The notes: generated from the sequence alone by a model not told the origin. Positions 11,965 to 25,600 are shown, counted from the stretch's first letter. The stretch: DNA of 64,000 bases from Anthonomus grandis grandis (GCF_022605725.1 NC_065555.1:13096938-13160937); one strand, 5' to 3'. Program-made: numbers and translations.

Positions 11965-12016
11965 GGTATACTACCTTAGAACATTGAAAGGCCTTTCAAT
12001 GTTCTAAGTATACTAC
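11965..12016. repeat. Perfect 32-bp palindrome flanked by 9-bp direct repeats
   Basis: Bases 11976-12007 form a perfect palindrome (arms TTAGAACATTGAAAGG and its complement, no spacer). The 9-mer GTATACTAC lies immediately outside on both sides (11966-11974 and 12008-12016), with one extra C on the left. Confidence 0.9.
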
Positions 12017-12397
12017 AGAAGCCATTGCTCGCTCTCTTTCTGATCACTACAATATTGTCATCAGTATGCATAAAACATTGGATTTTACACATAAGAAACC
12101 AGAAATAATTAAGTAGAGTACAGACTAATTGCAGAAGTAGGACTGTTTGAGAGTTTTTCAGTTACTAGGAGATTAAACTACAAGTTTCTGGATGAGAAAT
12201 CTTTAACTGTTTATGTTCGATGCCAATATTTTATAAATTTGTTGAAAATCAAAATGTATATCTCTTTTAATTTTAAAACAAATATTAGTAAATATCTGAA
12301 GTAAAATATTAAATGGTTTAATCCAGAACCAAAATATATAAGGGAGAAGCTTAATTTTATTAGACCCAACAGATAAAAATAGAGATATATCTCTATT

Positions 12398-12447
12398 TTA
12401 CGATATATATTTATGAAAGATATATCTTTCATAAATATATATCGTAA
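12398..12447. repeat. Perfect 50-bp palindrome
   Basis: Two 25-bp arms meet with no spacer between 12422 and 12423. The left arm starts TTACGATATATATTTATGAA. It lies 42 bp before the mariner-like element that starts at 12489. Confidence 0.92.
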
Positions 12448-12488
12448 TCAAATATATGAAGCAAAAACACAGGTCAATAATAAATATA

Positions 12489-14434
12489 CAGGGTGGCCAT
12501 TTGAAAACGAAACAGAGCCTATTTTGGGTCCCTCAGAACATTTGCGAAAAAATCCTCGGACCCGTCAATTTTTGATTCAAGGGGGAAACATTTTTTTTAC
12601 AAGGGCCCCCAAAATTTTAAATGGAACGGGGGGGTCGAGTGATACCTTATTTTGAAGGTATTTTTATGTGGATTATAACCCTAAAGTTTTAAATCATTAC
12701 TGCTTGCCTAGTCGATACACGAGCTAATAAAAGTTACAAAAAAATGTTAAAAAGTATAATTTTAAATAAAGGGCTTAAAGATAAAATGAATCAAGTAAAT
12801 GTTCAAAATGTTGGCCTTCGACTTCCATACAATACTACAGGTTTTGTTCAAACCTTTCCCGTACATTTTGGAAAATTTCTGGGGTGATTTGATGACATTC
12901 ATCAATTATTCTTTGTCGCAAATTGTCTAGCGATGTTGGCTGACTAGCATAAATTTTAGTTTTTAAATGGCCCCATAAAAAAAATCTAACGGGCTTAAGT
13001 CCGGGGAACGAGGATGCCATTCAATAGCTCCTCTTCTTCCAATCCATTGTCCTGGAAAAGTTTGGTCCAAATATTGACGAACCCTTGCAGCATAGTGGGG
13101 TGGCGCCCCATCTTGCTGAAATACTAGACGATTTTCCAAGTACTCGTTGTTATTTTCTAGTATCTCCACTGATGCTGAATGATTTGTATTTTCTAATAAC
13201 TCCAGGTACATCTCTCCTGTTAAATTGCCAGGTAAAAAAAGGGGCCTACGATATGTTTACCAAAAATGCCAGCCCAAATATTTAATTTTTCAGGATGTTG
13301 TGTATGCACCTCACGAAAAATTCTGGGATTTGAATCAGCTCAATAGCGACAGTTGTGACAATTCACAGTACCGTTTAGGAAAAAGGAGCATTCGTCAGAA
13401 AAACATACATTAAATAGAAAGTGTGGATCATTGGCGGCTTGTTCAGATATAGTTTCACAAAATTGTACTCGCCTATCAAAATCGTCTTCGTTTAGTTCTT
13501 CTACGAGATGCATTTTGTACGGATGAAACTTGTTTTTCTTTAATATGTTCTTAATGCTGCTTCTCTTAATACCAGACACGGTTGATAACTTCCTTGTGCT
13601 CAGTGTAGGATCTTGCACAATATGGCCTAAAATAGCTACTTCTGAAGCTTCACTCACCACTGGATTATCCTTTTCGCGCTTTTTATTAGCCACAAACCAA
13701 GTTTCCCTAAATTTTTGAACCAATTCCAACATGTACTTGCGATGGACCTGTCGATTAGGGTATTGTAGTGTGTTAAAGAGCTGGGCAGTTCTATTAGCAT
13801 TTTCATTGTTCGCAAAGAAAAGAGAAATTATTTCAACTCTTTCAGCAAGTGAATAAACCATTATCACACTCAATGTTGTAACTAACTAACTTTAAAGAGC
13901 TATTTGTTTGACACACTATGATCTGACAACAGTAATTGACAACCACTATTAAACTTCAAAATGTTGCTATAATAACAGTCTCAACAATAACCAAGAGTTC
14001 CCTTGCAGAATTGGCATAGATACCTACGGGTATTAAAAAAAACAACAGAAAGTACGGCTCACAATGTAGGAGAACAAAATTTTTTGTATTTATTTAACTG
14101 CTAAATTTACAAGGATTTTTTTTCATAAAAAATGTTGACATGTTTCTGTAACTCTTATTAGCCCCTGTATCGACTAGGCAAATAGTAACGATTTAAAACT
14201 TTAGGGTTATAATCCACATAAAAATACCTTCAAAATAAGGTATCACTCGACCTCCCGTTCCATTTAAAATTTTGGGGGCCCTTGTCACCCCCGCTAGGGC
14301 TTTGCCCTCAGGGGGGCGAAACTAGCAAAAAATGGTTCCCCCTTGAATCAATAATTGACGGGTCCGAGGATTTTTTCGCAAATGTTCTGAGGGACCCAAA
14401 ATAGGCTCTGTTTCGTTTTCAAATGGGCACCCTG
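12489..14434 (-). mobile_element. Mariner-like element with long terminal inverted repeats
   Basis: The element is 1946 bp. The ends are CAGGGTGGCCATTTGAAAAC on the left and the complement of CAGGGTGCCCATTTGAAAAC on the right, flanked by TA on both sides (12487-12488, 14435-14436). The inverted arms extend about 270 bp (12489-12755 and about 14135-14434), much longer than in classic mariners. The right arm has an extra GC-rich block of about 40 bp (14286-14326) absent from the left arm. Confidence 0.9.
12835..13873 (-). pseudogene. Mariner-like transposase, DUF4817-type N-terminus, broken
   Basis: The N-terminus MVYSLAERVEIISLFFANNE starts a helix-turn-helix region of the DUF4817 kind, followed by RKLSTVSGIKRSSIKNIL. 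The catalytic segment has FSDECSFFLNGTVN (first Asp), VFQQDGAPPHYAARVRQYL (second Asp) and EWHPRSPDLSPLDFF (third Asp). I count 36 residues between the second and third Asp. Breaks: a TGA in place of the Trp expected after NCRY (about 13338-13340), a frameshift in the T-run near 13230, and another in the A-run near 12968-12975, after which FFLWGHLKTKIYASQPTSL continues to the C-terminus. The spacing and sequence place it in the mariner/maT-like part of the Tc1/mariner superfamily; the exact clade is uncertain. Confidence 0.85.
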
Positions 14435-14544
14435 TATACAATCCAAATCTAATAAATCTTAAGTCATGTGGGATATAGTAAAGAGCCCTATTGGTTTCAA
14501 CACATTTCTTTCTCAAATAACAAAAAACATAATATTAAATTTAC

Positions 14545-14662
14545 CTCCTACTAATAAACATTTTTCTTCCTTTTTACGAAATATAAATGTAGAATTTTCA
14601 TTTCCTTTTTCCACTAATTCAAGTTCGTGATGCCATAATAGGGTTAAAAAAAACTCGGGAAG
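14545..14662 (-). other. Possible orphan exon, unrecognised
   Basis: On the minus strand an acceptor (ATCACAG) is followed by an open 118-bp stretch, LPEFFLTLLWHHELELVEK and then NENSTFIFRKKEEKCLLVG, ending at a GGAG/GTAAAT donor. Composition looks protein-like (charged, few rare patterns), but I do not recognise it, and the pyrimidine tract before the acceptor is poor. No partner exon was found. It could be chance or a transposon fragment. Confidence 0.25.
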
Positions 14663-14769
14663 CTGTGATATTTATATATATATATATGGCATGAATAATA
14701 AATGTTAGTAAATACTTAAAAGAATTACTTGTAAAAGATTTACTTACAAAACTTTTCACAAAATTATTA

Positions 14770-16245
14770 AATGACTATATTTTGGAAGGGACTTCCCACA
14801 ATCGTTAAAAATCTGCAAAGTTATATCATTGCACAAAGATAGGGAGTTTAACAAAGTCGCAAATTACCGACCAATTTCTATAGTGCCCTTGATTTGAAAA
14901 TTATTCTTTTCAAATCTAAAATTCTCACTTTTCAAATAAGTTCATAGTTAGAGCATATTCACAAAAAAACCAATTGGGTTTAGGAAAAGCAGTTCTAGAG
15001 AGAATGCAATCACAACTTTGATTGAAGCTATCTAACAGCTTTATGAAGGGAGCTTATTTCTGAGGTTTTTCTTTTGTGACTTATCAACGGCTTTCGATTA
15101 CGTCTCCTATAATACTTTGTTATCTAAAATTAGCCAGTATGCATTTGACTATTCTAGAATCAAACTTATAATGTCTTGCACGCAAACTGACTGTCGTTTA
15201 TAATAATAGTTTTTCTGGTTTTGAGTCATGCAACACTGGTGTTCCGTAGGGATCTGTTTTGGATCAGGTACTTTTTCTTATTTATGTTAACGACATTTCT
15301 GAGGTAATACCTGGCACAGGCAGAGCTTGTACGTCAGTGATACGACTGCTGTTGTAGCAGATAAAAACTTGGTATATGGTATGGATAATATTGAGGGAGC
15401 ATAGTCAGGTTCTTTAAATTATTTCTGGCCAATCTACTGGCATATTACATATATTTCTGGCACCAATCCTCAAAAGACAAACATGTTTCTGTTTTCTATG
15501 AGAGAATGTAAAAATTATACCGATTTCGTAAAATTTTTGGGCACACTTAAGTTCAAGCATAGTGTTTGGTATTGCCTGCAACTGCTTGAAAGGGTTTCTT
15601 ATGGCTTATATAGCTTGTTTCAGAGTAATAAAATGTGCTACTATGTTCTGGTATGCAAACATCATCATACATGGACCCTTTATTTTCTGTTTAACGTATA
15701 GGCCTTTCATAGTTCTTGCTGATCTTGGCTATAGAGAGTCTGCCTTTAGAAGCTTGGGATTTTTTTTTTGGAATTTTGACTTGGGAATTTTGACACTGCC
15801 TTGTGTATACATACTTCGATGCCTATTCAGTTTAAAAGAAAATCTAAATAGATAAACTTGGCAAAATAAAGTTCATGGTATCATACAAGGACTAATAAAG
15901 ATATAGGTAGCAATTCTTATTGTCCAAGATGATACAATAGGCTACCTGTGAAAACTAGGTCACTCACTCTAAAACATTTTAAATGCAAAATCCAGAAAAT
16001 TTTATAACATAATTGTAACGAGACAGTTTAATTTTCCGTTGTCAGGAATTTTTGTTTGTCAATAATCCCAATTTTACCTATTTAGTTTTGAGTATTTTGT
16101 CATGTTTCTCTTTTTAATAATTGTCAAAATTTTTTTGAAAATCAAGTTTGTAAGTTTGTTATTGATATTCTATTATTTTCTTAACTTGTGAAAATTTTTT
16201 GATTTTTTTTAGCACGAAATAAATCTTTATATTTATATCTATTTT
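14770..16245 (+). mobile_element. Decayed non-LTR retrotransposon (jockey-like)
   Basis: Scattered frames give FNKVANYRPISIVP, FFCDLSTAFDYVSYNTLLSK, CNTGVP*GSVLD (motif B with a stop) and FLIYVNDIS. Near 15960-16010 comes LPVKTRSLTLKHFKCKIQKI, the C-terminal segment. The element ends near the AATAAATC at 16220. The YADD box is not readable. Many stops and frameshifts show it is old. It lies upstream of the TMEM272-like gene. Confidence 0.7.
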
Positions 16246-16645
16246 CCCTTAAAAAATATATATAAGCGAAACAAAATCATTGGCTAATATCCCCAAAAAC
16301 ATAATCTCTAGTATAACAGTAAAAGTGAGAAAGTAAAAAGACAAATTTTATCTAAATTACATCAAATTTACAGTAGTTTTATAATGTGTACAAAGGAAAA
16401 TCAGTATACCAGTCAGCAAAGAAACAACGCCAGTGACAATATTGCTGACATTTGACATTGACAAATGACATCCGAAAAAGTTCAAAGTAAGAAAAAAAGG
16501 AAAACAACAAAAATGTTTTGAATTGAATTTGGAGACAGGGTGAAAGTTTCGTTTTCTAAGGTGCGAAAATATGCGGCATGTCTTTTAATTAGTTTCCGGG
16601 ATATGTAGTTTATAATAGTTTGGTGCTAAAGAAAATCGTCGTCAT

Positions 16646-19600
16646 ATGACTGGTGCCAATCTTTTAAATCATCCCCCTCCTATTTATAATGTACAAGAGG
16701 GGGCCCCCATTACAGAAGTACAGGAGGACCATGGAGCACCCCCTTCATATGAAGAAGCTATCAACCCCAATGGTAAGTTTTAAGTTAATTACTAAAAATT
16801 ATATATAAAACACAATGCATGAATGTTTGCAACTTAGAATATAGTTGAGAATTTTAAATAGGTAATTGGGCAAATATGTTTGTTTAGTTAGAAGCCATAT
16901 AATATTATGTGTTAAAATTTAAATTTTCTTATGAAAATTTTTCTTACTACATTTTCTTCTAAATCTAAAGGCAGTTTATTATGCAGAAAAGGCCAGTAGT
17001 AACTTATATAAAGTTTTGGGACTGGGCAGTTTATCCATAAGGACCAAGTTCTATAATTTTGATTACCATGCTGCACATCATTTTTGTTCAATTAATGAAT
17101 ATCATATTGCAAAATTAATATTAATTTCTAACACATTAGAGTCTGAATACAAATATTCAGGTGTATATAACAAACCAAAAATATGTAGAATTGTTGGAGA
17201 ACATTGAAGAAATCAAAAAAAAATCTCCCATAATACCTTATTTTTAACACCATTGTTAGAATCTGAACTTTTTATAATATCATTTACTCTCTCAAAAACA
17301 GTGAATAAAATATTGGAGGCAGTTTCCAACATAATGAAAAGATTTGGTTGCTATTTAATTGCACCACTTTCACATCTCATTAATATCATTTTCTCTACAG
17401 GAATTTTTCTTGACATACTCAAAAACATGATAATTATTGTCCTTTACATAAAACAGGTTTCAGAGATATTTTGTTGAATTATAGGTCCATTGCATTGACA
17501 AATAATATAAGCAAAATTGATGAAATAGGCATGAATTAGTGCTGTCAATATAAAAAACTTAGGAGAGTTTTTCTTTGATAATCATCTAAGATTGCGACAT
17601 TGTATATATTTGTAATATAATGCAAATTTGAAAAGTTATGTATACATTTTATGTTTTGAGGCAAAGGATGTCAAAAAGTTCTATTATAAGTCACTAGTTA
17701 AATCTGTTGTCATATGTCACATGTGTTTGGGGTGCAGCTACCAGTACAAATTTGTCTCTGCTGGAAATAACACAAATTTTATTTTTTTTTAAATAGAATT
17801 ATTTAAAAATAACTTGATCCAACCATTAATTTGTTTAAAGGTTCCAAAACTTTATAGATAAGAGCTGCCATTAGACTATTGTGTAATAATGAAGTATCAA
17901 AAAATTTGGTTAATCACAAGATAAATACAAGATTCTTCAATAATCAATCAATACAAACCGCTGCTATTGAATTTTTATCAGTGCAGTGCAAGTCTGTTAC
18001 CAAAAATATATTATGTTATAAAACTTATTATTTTATTTATTTGCAATACATAGCTTTTTGATATAATTCTGAAAACAGCCTTTTGAGAGAATTTTTTTTT
18101 TAATTTTCATTCCAATATGATTGTCCTATCATTGTACAATATTAAAAATTCAACTCAATTAAAAAAGTATACAAAGCCATAAGCTTTTATTTATTATTAA
18201 TTTAAATAAAGCATATAAAATGATACTTTAACTAAACCTGATTTTCTATTTACAAATGCTATTTATTTCAAATAGGGCCTAGTCACATATTTGTGTGCTA
18301 ATTTTATTAACATATTGATCATATGTGTTTCAGCTAGAGAACACAAAGAATCCTTTTGAAGTTAAAAGATTATTATATCAATTTTACATCTTACTTATAC
18401 CCATTTCTGCCCCTTCATATGCAAGATTTAGGAGTCTTCAGAAAAATGTTACAATGCTCCAAATTACATTTACCTTAAAAACCAAACAGAAGATAGTACC
18501 CAAAATATAGCTGACTTGTTTACTGAACATTTGTCTAGTGTATATGATGCAACCACCTGCCAATTACCCAAAAAAGATTTATGTTCAAAAGGAAATATTT
18601 CTTTTTATATTATTAAATTCTCTGAAATTATTAAAATCATACATATTATTAAAATCTCAAGGGGATTTGTCAACTTGATTTTTTTTCAACAGGACCGGAT
18701 AATATTGGAAACTTCTTTCTGAAAAGTTGCCCACTGACTATTTCCAAAATCTTATTTACCTTATATTATCTGGTGACAAAAGTAACTTACAAACTACCAT
18801 GGTATCTTTAAACAATCAGCAATACAAAAGTTGTTCAACAAGTTAATATATAATCAACTATATTGGCAATGTAAAGGAATATTGTCTGTGGTAAAACATA
18901 AGTTTGCAGCTTCTTAACTTAGGATTTACTGGGGAAGCCATAGAATGAATGTCGAGTCTTTTAAAGAATCAGAAACAAATATTGAAACTGTTTAATTTTA
19001 ATAATAATGATTATATCAGCTGTTTGTCAGGTCACCTCTATATTTAATCTATTTATGACTGATATTTGTGATAATCTTCAATAATTAGTTTTAGTTTTTG
19101 TAGATGTCTTAAAGTTATATACACTACCCCTCAAAAGTATTTGCCCACCATGTATTCTTTTGAATATTTTAAATTAGATACAAAAATCTTATCTTTATAC
19201 CTATATTTAGATTGTATCTCTTTTGTAAATTGCATATATTCTTAAACAGCATACCTATTAACTATGGTTCATTGAAAAACGCTGAGTATTTACAAACAAT
19301 GTAGTGAAAATATGCACTTCTTCTAAAAAACTAATCTGTTTACAGCTCATTTCCAATGAAATTTGAAACATTTAAAGGTGTTTAGTCTTCAAGAATTGAT
19401 TTTGTGTAACATTGGTTAATAATTTCGCTTGCTTATTGATGATTGTCACCGTTTCTTTGCTGGTTTTTCAACATTCTTTAAAATGGCTAAAACAAAAGAG
19501 TTATCGGTAGAAACAAAAGGTATTATCATTGGACTTCATAAGGCTGGAAAGACTAACCATCAAATTTCGACGGATTTGGGAAGTCCAAGGCGGACTGTCG

Positions 19601-22600
19601 AATATATTTAATTTATATTTGAATTGTCTACAACTTCTATGTTTATATTGACAATAAAGCATTTTTTTTTATAATGTTAGTAAATTCACCAGAGAAGGGA
19701 CTATTAGCAACTCGATCAGGAAGGCCAAAGGCAACAAGTTCAAAGGAGGGTTTAAATATTATTTACATTACATACAATATTATTACAAGCAAACGCAATA
19801 GACGCCTTACCGCCCCTGAAATCACAGCAAAAATCAACAAGGAGCGTAAAAAAGCGGTCAGTGTTTCGACAGTAAAACGGCGACTTTATAATGCTGGTCT
19901 TAAAGGACGTTTAGCTGTATCAAAATCGCTACTGAAGGATGTTAATAAGAGGAAAAGACTTGAGTATGGGCCTAATTACACAAAGAATGGACCATTGATG
20001 ACTGGAAGAAAGACAATGACCCCAAGCACACGTCGAAATTGTGCAAGCAATATTTAGGTCAATTACAAAGGCAACATCTTCTGAAAGTTATGGTATGGCT
20101 CCCACAATCACCGGACCTCAATCCTATCGAATTACTGTGCGGACATGTAGATGAATCCAAAATTTGATTTTCTTAAATTTAATTTATTGAAAAATGTATT
20201 GTTTATATTCATTTTGTTATAAATAAACCGTTTCATAACAATAACTGATAGGTTTATTATTTTTAGTTATAACTTTAAAACAGTCATACATGGGCAAATA
20301 CTTTTGAGTGGTAGTGTAGATGTATAAAGTCTATCGCTGACTTATATATTGCAAAAGGATATTGACAGGTTATAGAACTGGGGTATAAAAAATAATTTTA
20401 CATTAAATATCAATAAATGCTTTTAGATTAGCTTTTTTATAGGTACATACAACTCAAAGTATTCCATGAATATTGTTAACCTAAACTATATAAACTAATG
20501 TCTTAGTTACTAATTATATTAAAATAAATAAAATAAAATTTGTGAGCTAACATATACTTTATTTAATATCAATTTTTTTAGTTAATTTCTTGGTTTTTGT
20601 AGGATAGATATAATGATCTACATATGATGAATATTATCTAAAATGTGATCAAGGGCCAATCTCTAGAGCTCATTATATATTATTAACTTAGTTCTGTGTG
20701 ATATACCTATACATTATAAATTCAGTATTATATTATGTAATTATTAGACACCTATACTAACTAATCCAGCTTTGGTAAAATCAATTTTTACTGTATTTCT
20801 TTGTAGAGAGAATATTTTATGTATATTTAAGTTGAAGTATTGTTTTGAATCATGTGACACACACAGATACCTCTGTATCTAGGTGTCATTTATGTCTATT
20901 GTATTTATATACTGTGCATTTTGACCTAATAAATTGAATTGAATTGAAACTATAAAAATCATGTTAGAGGCCTTGGCATCACTTTTAATGACAGCATTAA
21001 TTTTAAATCATATTTCACAGATGAAAGATATTAAACTATCTTGGTTGTACATTGAGAAATTGTAGTGAGTTTCTAATTAATCCAAATGGGAACTCCGGCT
21101 GCAAACATAGACAAAAATGTAATTTTGGATAAATTAAATGCAACAGCACTTTATAATAGATGAATAACTTATTAAATACATTAAGTACAAGATAAATACA
21201 AGATTTTTAAAACTTTTTTGGTATAAGGTTATGCACAAGGGTGGAGCTCTTGATAATCCTTTCAACTTTCGTCCCATCTCTCTCTTGTCTACGCTATCAA
21301 AGGTAATCGAAAAACTGGTTAAAAATCGAATAATGTCCTTTTTTAAAGTCCAAAAACATCCTCACCAGACTTCAATTTGGCTTCCGTGAAAATACCAGTA
21401 CCAATGATGCCATGTTTAATTTTTTTCATGAGCTCTACTCCCAGATAAATGATGGTGGAGTTTCGGCGGCAGTTTTTTGTGATTTTTCGATTGTGTCTGC
21501 CATAGGATTCTGCTGCGGAAGCTTCATCATTATGGATTTCGGGGAGTTTCATCTTCTTGGTTTGCTTCCTATCTGCAAGATCGGCAACAACGAGTGCTTG
21601 TAGGATCTAAGTACTTTGATTACCATCCTATCACCTTGGAAGTTCCTCAGGGTTCAGTTTTGGGACCTATATTTTTTCTCCTATACATAAATGATCTTAC
21701 CAATCTTAATGTACGGGGCAAATTTACTCTATTTGCCGATGATACCACACTTCTCTGGCACAGCCCAGACATAGATACTCTGTGAACTACATTAGCAACT
21801 GATCTTCAGGCAATAAATCTCTGGTTTGAATCAAACTTGCTATCACTAAATCCTCATAAAACCAAATTATTGTGTTTTAAGTGTGCTCTAGACTACGTGC
21901 CTTTTTCTAATTCAGTAGTTCAGCAGTTTGATAATACAAAATTTTTGGGTATATTCATTGACAGAGAACTCAGATTTGAAGAGCATATCCTCGGTACTTG
22001 CAAAAAGGTGTCTGCAGGTTGTTTTGCAGTCAGAGTGGCTACTCTGGAGCTTGGCATGGAGTTTGGAAGATCTGTATAGTTTTCATTAATTGAATTCCAC
22101 CTTAGGTATGCCATGTGCTTCTGGGGTAATGCAGCTGCCTACCTTCTACAAATGCTGCTTGTTTTACAGAAGCGTGCTCTACGTTACATCTGTGGGGCTA
22201 AACCAAGAGATTCCTGTGGCCCATTATTTGTTAGGCTGGGCATACACACTGTCTTCTCCCTCTACATTCAGGAAGTGGCCTGCTTACTTTTTGCAAATCG
22301 CTTTAAATTTATAACCCCAAATCCAAGATACTTAACGCGTCAAGTGAACGATCTAAATCTTCCAATCCCCTCCTCCACATTAACTAAAAAATCTATTTTC
22401 TACGAGGGAATCAAAATTTTCAATCGTTTACCAGGTGGAATCAGGGAGGCAACATGTATTGACACTTTTAAACGTAAATTGAAAATACTTTTGACGGAAA
22501 AATGTTACTATTCACTGGATGAATACTACGTCGACACATTCTAATTTTTCCTGTGTAAGTTTACAGTATTTGAATTTTATTTGAATTGTTTGTATGGTTA

Positions 22601-25600
22601 GAATTCTTTGCTGTCTTATACTTGAAGGGATAATTATGGAATTTAATTTACTTTTTATGTTTTTTTTTTCTGCTGTTCTTGTGTTCATGCTACAAATTAT
22701 GCCTGCAATAATCCATTTGATAGAGCCTTAAGATTTTTAAATACACACTGTGATATAAATCCTTTTAACTTAAGTTTAAATCAATTTAAAACTAACATTA
22801 GAATTGTTTCCTTAATTTTCCTATAATGTACCTTATTTTGAAATGTAATGAATAAGATAAATAATTGGATTAAAAAAAAAGATTACCACTATAATGCTGC
22901 AATATGGTCATCCCATTAATAAAAATAAAATTGAAGAAAATTAAAATTTCAAATGTTTAGTGTCATCACCATAACTTATGGCCCTGTCTGTATTCTAAGA
23001 ACTTTTTCTTTATTAGATTATTATTATTATTTTAATAAATGTTGCAAATAAGCACAATAAGTTCTTTATTGATATTTTTTATTATTTTCAGCCCCTCCTC
23101 CATCTTATGACTCCCTGTTTGGCAGAGTGAGAGAAGCACAAAAAACCAGCAAAGGCATTTTAGACTTTTTTACAAATGTAGTTATAATAGTGCTGGGAAC
23201 ATGTAAGTAACCGCTTTAATCAGTGTTTAACACTTATATATTCTGCTGTCCTAAAAAAGAAGGTCGTATATCTGACAATTTTATCAAAATTAGGTTGATA
23301 CAATATTTAGGATTGATATATAATTTTCTACCTATTGCACTAGAAACTATAGTCGTATATTGCAAATTAATGGCTAAAATTTACATTTGCATAACTGCAA
23401 AGTTTCCACGGTTCCTAGTGAATCTTGTCGGATCTAGCTAATGCTAAGAAAAACTGTCATATTCGCACATATACGTCTGTTCCTTTTAGGACTAGTAAAA
23501 CGAAAAAAAAAATAGTGTCCTTATTAAGTTAGTCGTATATGGCAGATACTAACAAAAATTGTCGTATATTACAATTTCGCCGTGAGCTCGCGAATGTGCA
23601 AACAACATAACCTAAATTTGTGTGCCTCGTTTGAATATTAAATTAAACAGTAAGATAAGAATCGATGCTTTTTTAATATTTAGTGGTTTGATTACTGTTT
23701 TATTCTTCGAGAAATATTGACGATAAATAGATAAAGGTAAGTAGTTTTTTGTTTATTTATGTTAAAAAGTGTTTCAAATCTAAAAACTTGCTACTACTAA
23801 CTAGAACTTGTTTGTTGTGCTAATTTCACTGTATATTTTGTATTTTTGAAACAAAATTATTTTGTATATTTTATAATTGTATTAAATTTAGTACTGAAAA
23901 GTATGAAAAATTAGTCTCGGGTCTAAGCCTCTAATACGTTGTTTCATCATTTTAGCATGAATAGCAGAACTCAAAAAATCATGCAACTTGCCACAAAATC
24001 TACCATGGAAAAAAATGAGCTAACTAGTTCGTTGGAATCGTTTGCTAATTTTTCGGAAGATTGTGATGATTCTGATAAAGACCGAGACTTTGTCTTATCA
24101 GACTTTGAAAAGGACGCGGATTTAGTCAGTAGTTCATCGGAAGATGACATAAATGAATTCTTAGATTTAGAAGAAGACGACCTTCCTTTGTCCATCTTAA
24201 AAGAAAGAGACACTCCAAAAGAAATAAAAAAATGCTAGATTCTATGATTGAAGAAGTTTCAAAAAATTTGGATGGTGCTGTTTATACAAAAAAAGGTACA
24301 ATAAGGAAAAGGAAAAAGTATGATACTTCTCCTGCAACACGAAAAAAAAATAGACTTAACATGAGAAAACAAAAATATTCATCTGTGAAAGAAAACTGTG
24401 GTGAAAAGTGTACAAAGAAATGTGTTACAAAAATCAGTATGCTACGGCAGAATCAGATTAATCAGGAATATTGGGACTTGGAGGAAAAAGAAAGGCGAGC
24501 CTTTATATTCCATAAAACTAGCACCACTGGTGTTAAAAGAAGATAAATCATTTTAGCTGCTGAAGGATCCTGAAGAAATAGATCTGTTCAGTATAATTTA
24601 CCTGATGAGAATGGATGCAATCAAAAAGTTTGCAAAAAATTTTTTGGCAACATTAGGGTATGAACTAAAAAATGACCGTGTTCTTAGAAATGTTACTTTA
24701 ATAAATGAAAGGACATCTATTGCTCCAAAACCAGATAATAGAGGTAGAAAACAAAAAGGAAATAAAAATGATGAAATGTTGATTGAACAACATGTTGAAA
24801 GCTTTCAACCCACAATTTCGCATTACAGACGGGAGCACGCCCCACTACGAAAATACTTGCCAAGTGATATTACAATAAGGGCAATGCATCAAAATTTTTT
24901 ATTGAAGCAAAAATTTCTTATGAAATGTATAGAAAAGTTGTTGCCAAAATGAATATATCGTTTTCAAATTTAGGTCATGAGGAGTGTTTTGACTGTGAAT
25001 CATTTAGACTACATTGTATCTCGACCAAACATGAAAAAGAAAATATCTGCCAAACTTGTGAAATATGTACATCATTCAAGAAACATCAAGATGCGGAAAG
25101 TAAGGGAGGAGTATAAACAGGATAGTGCTGCGAAAGATGGTTTATACTTTTCAGCTGACCTCCAGAGGGTACCTTTCAATTTAAAATTAAATATCTAAAA
25201 TTAAATAGTTAATTTTTTTACTGTTACAGGTTATTATACTTGCGAAATGTTTAAAGAAATTATGTTTATGCCGAGAGTTATTGCATTCAACGAAACATTT
25301 GTGCCAATAGGGAAATCTCAGGAAAAACCGTTTGCCTTTATTTGGCATGAAGGTGTATCGGGAAGATCCAGAGAAGACATTATTTAAACTTTTTATCATT
25401 TTTTATTAGCCGTGGGAGATGCTCCAAATGTGACCACATGGCTGGACAACTGTGAGGCCCAAAATTAAAACTGGGGATTATTTTCTCTTTTAACATATAT
25501 AATGAATTCGAACGAAATCAACCTAAAAACTTTGAATTTAAAATATTTTCAGCCTGGGCACACTTTTATGTCTAGTGATGCTTTTCATCATCAAGTTGAA

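Larger units (their letters stand above)
18310..20535 (+). mobile_element. Decayed non-LTR retrotransposon split by a Tc1 insertion
   Basis: Recognisable pieces in order are NIADLFTEHLSSVYDATTCQ-like (18490-18560), FNKLIYNQLYWQCKGILSVV (about 18830-18890), a decayed FVDVLKLYT (the YADDLKLY box, 19095-19125) and, after the Tc1 element, KSIADLYILQKDIDRL and FTLNINKCFRLAF (20325-20430). The reading thus continues across 19122-20316, which shows the Tc1 copy landed inside an existing retroelement. Confidence 0.65.

Noticed and set aside
15483..15855. Two overlapping plus-strand frames of 72 and 97 codons
   Set aside because: They fall inside the decayed retrotransposon at 14770-16245 and have no features of a separate gene.
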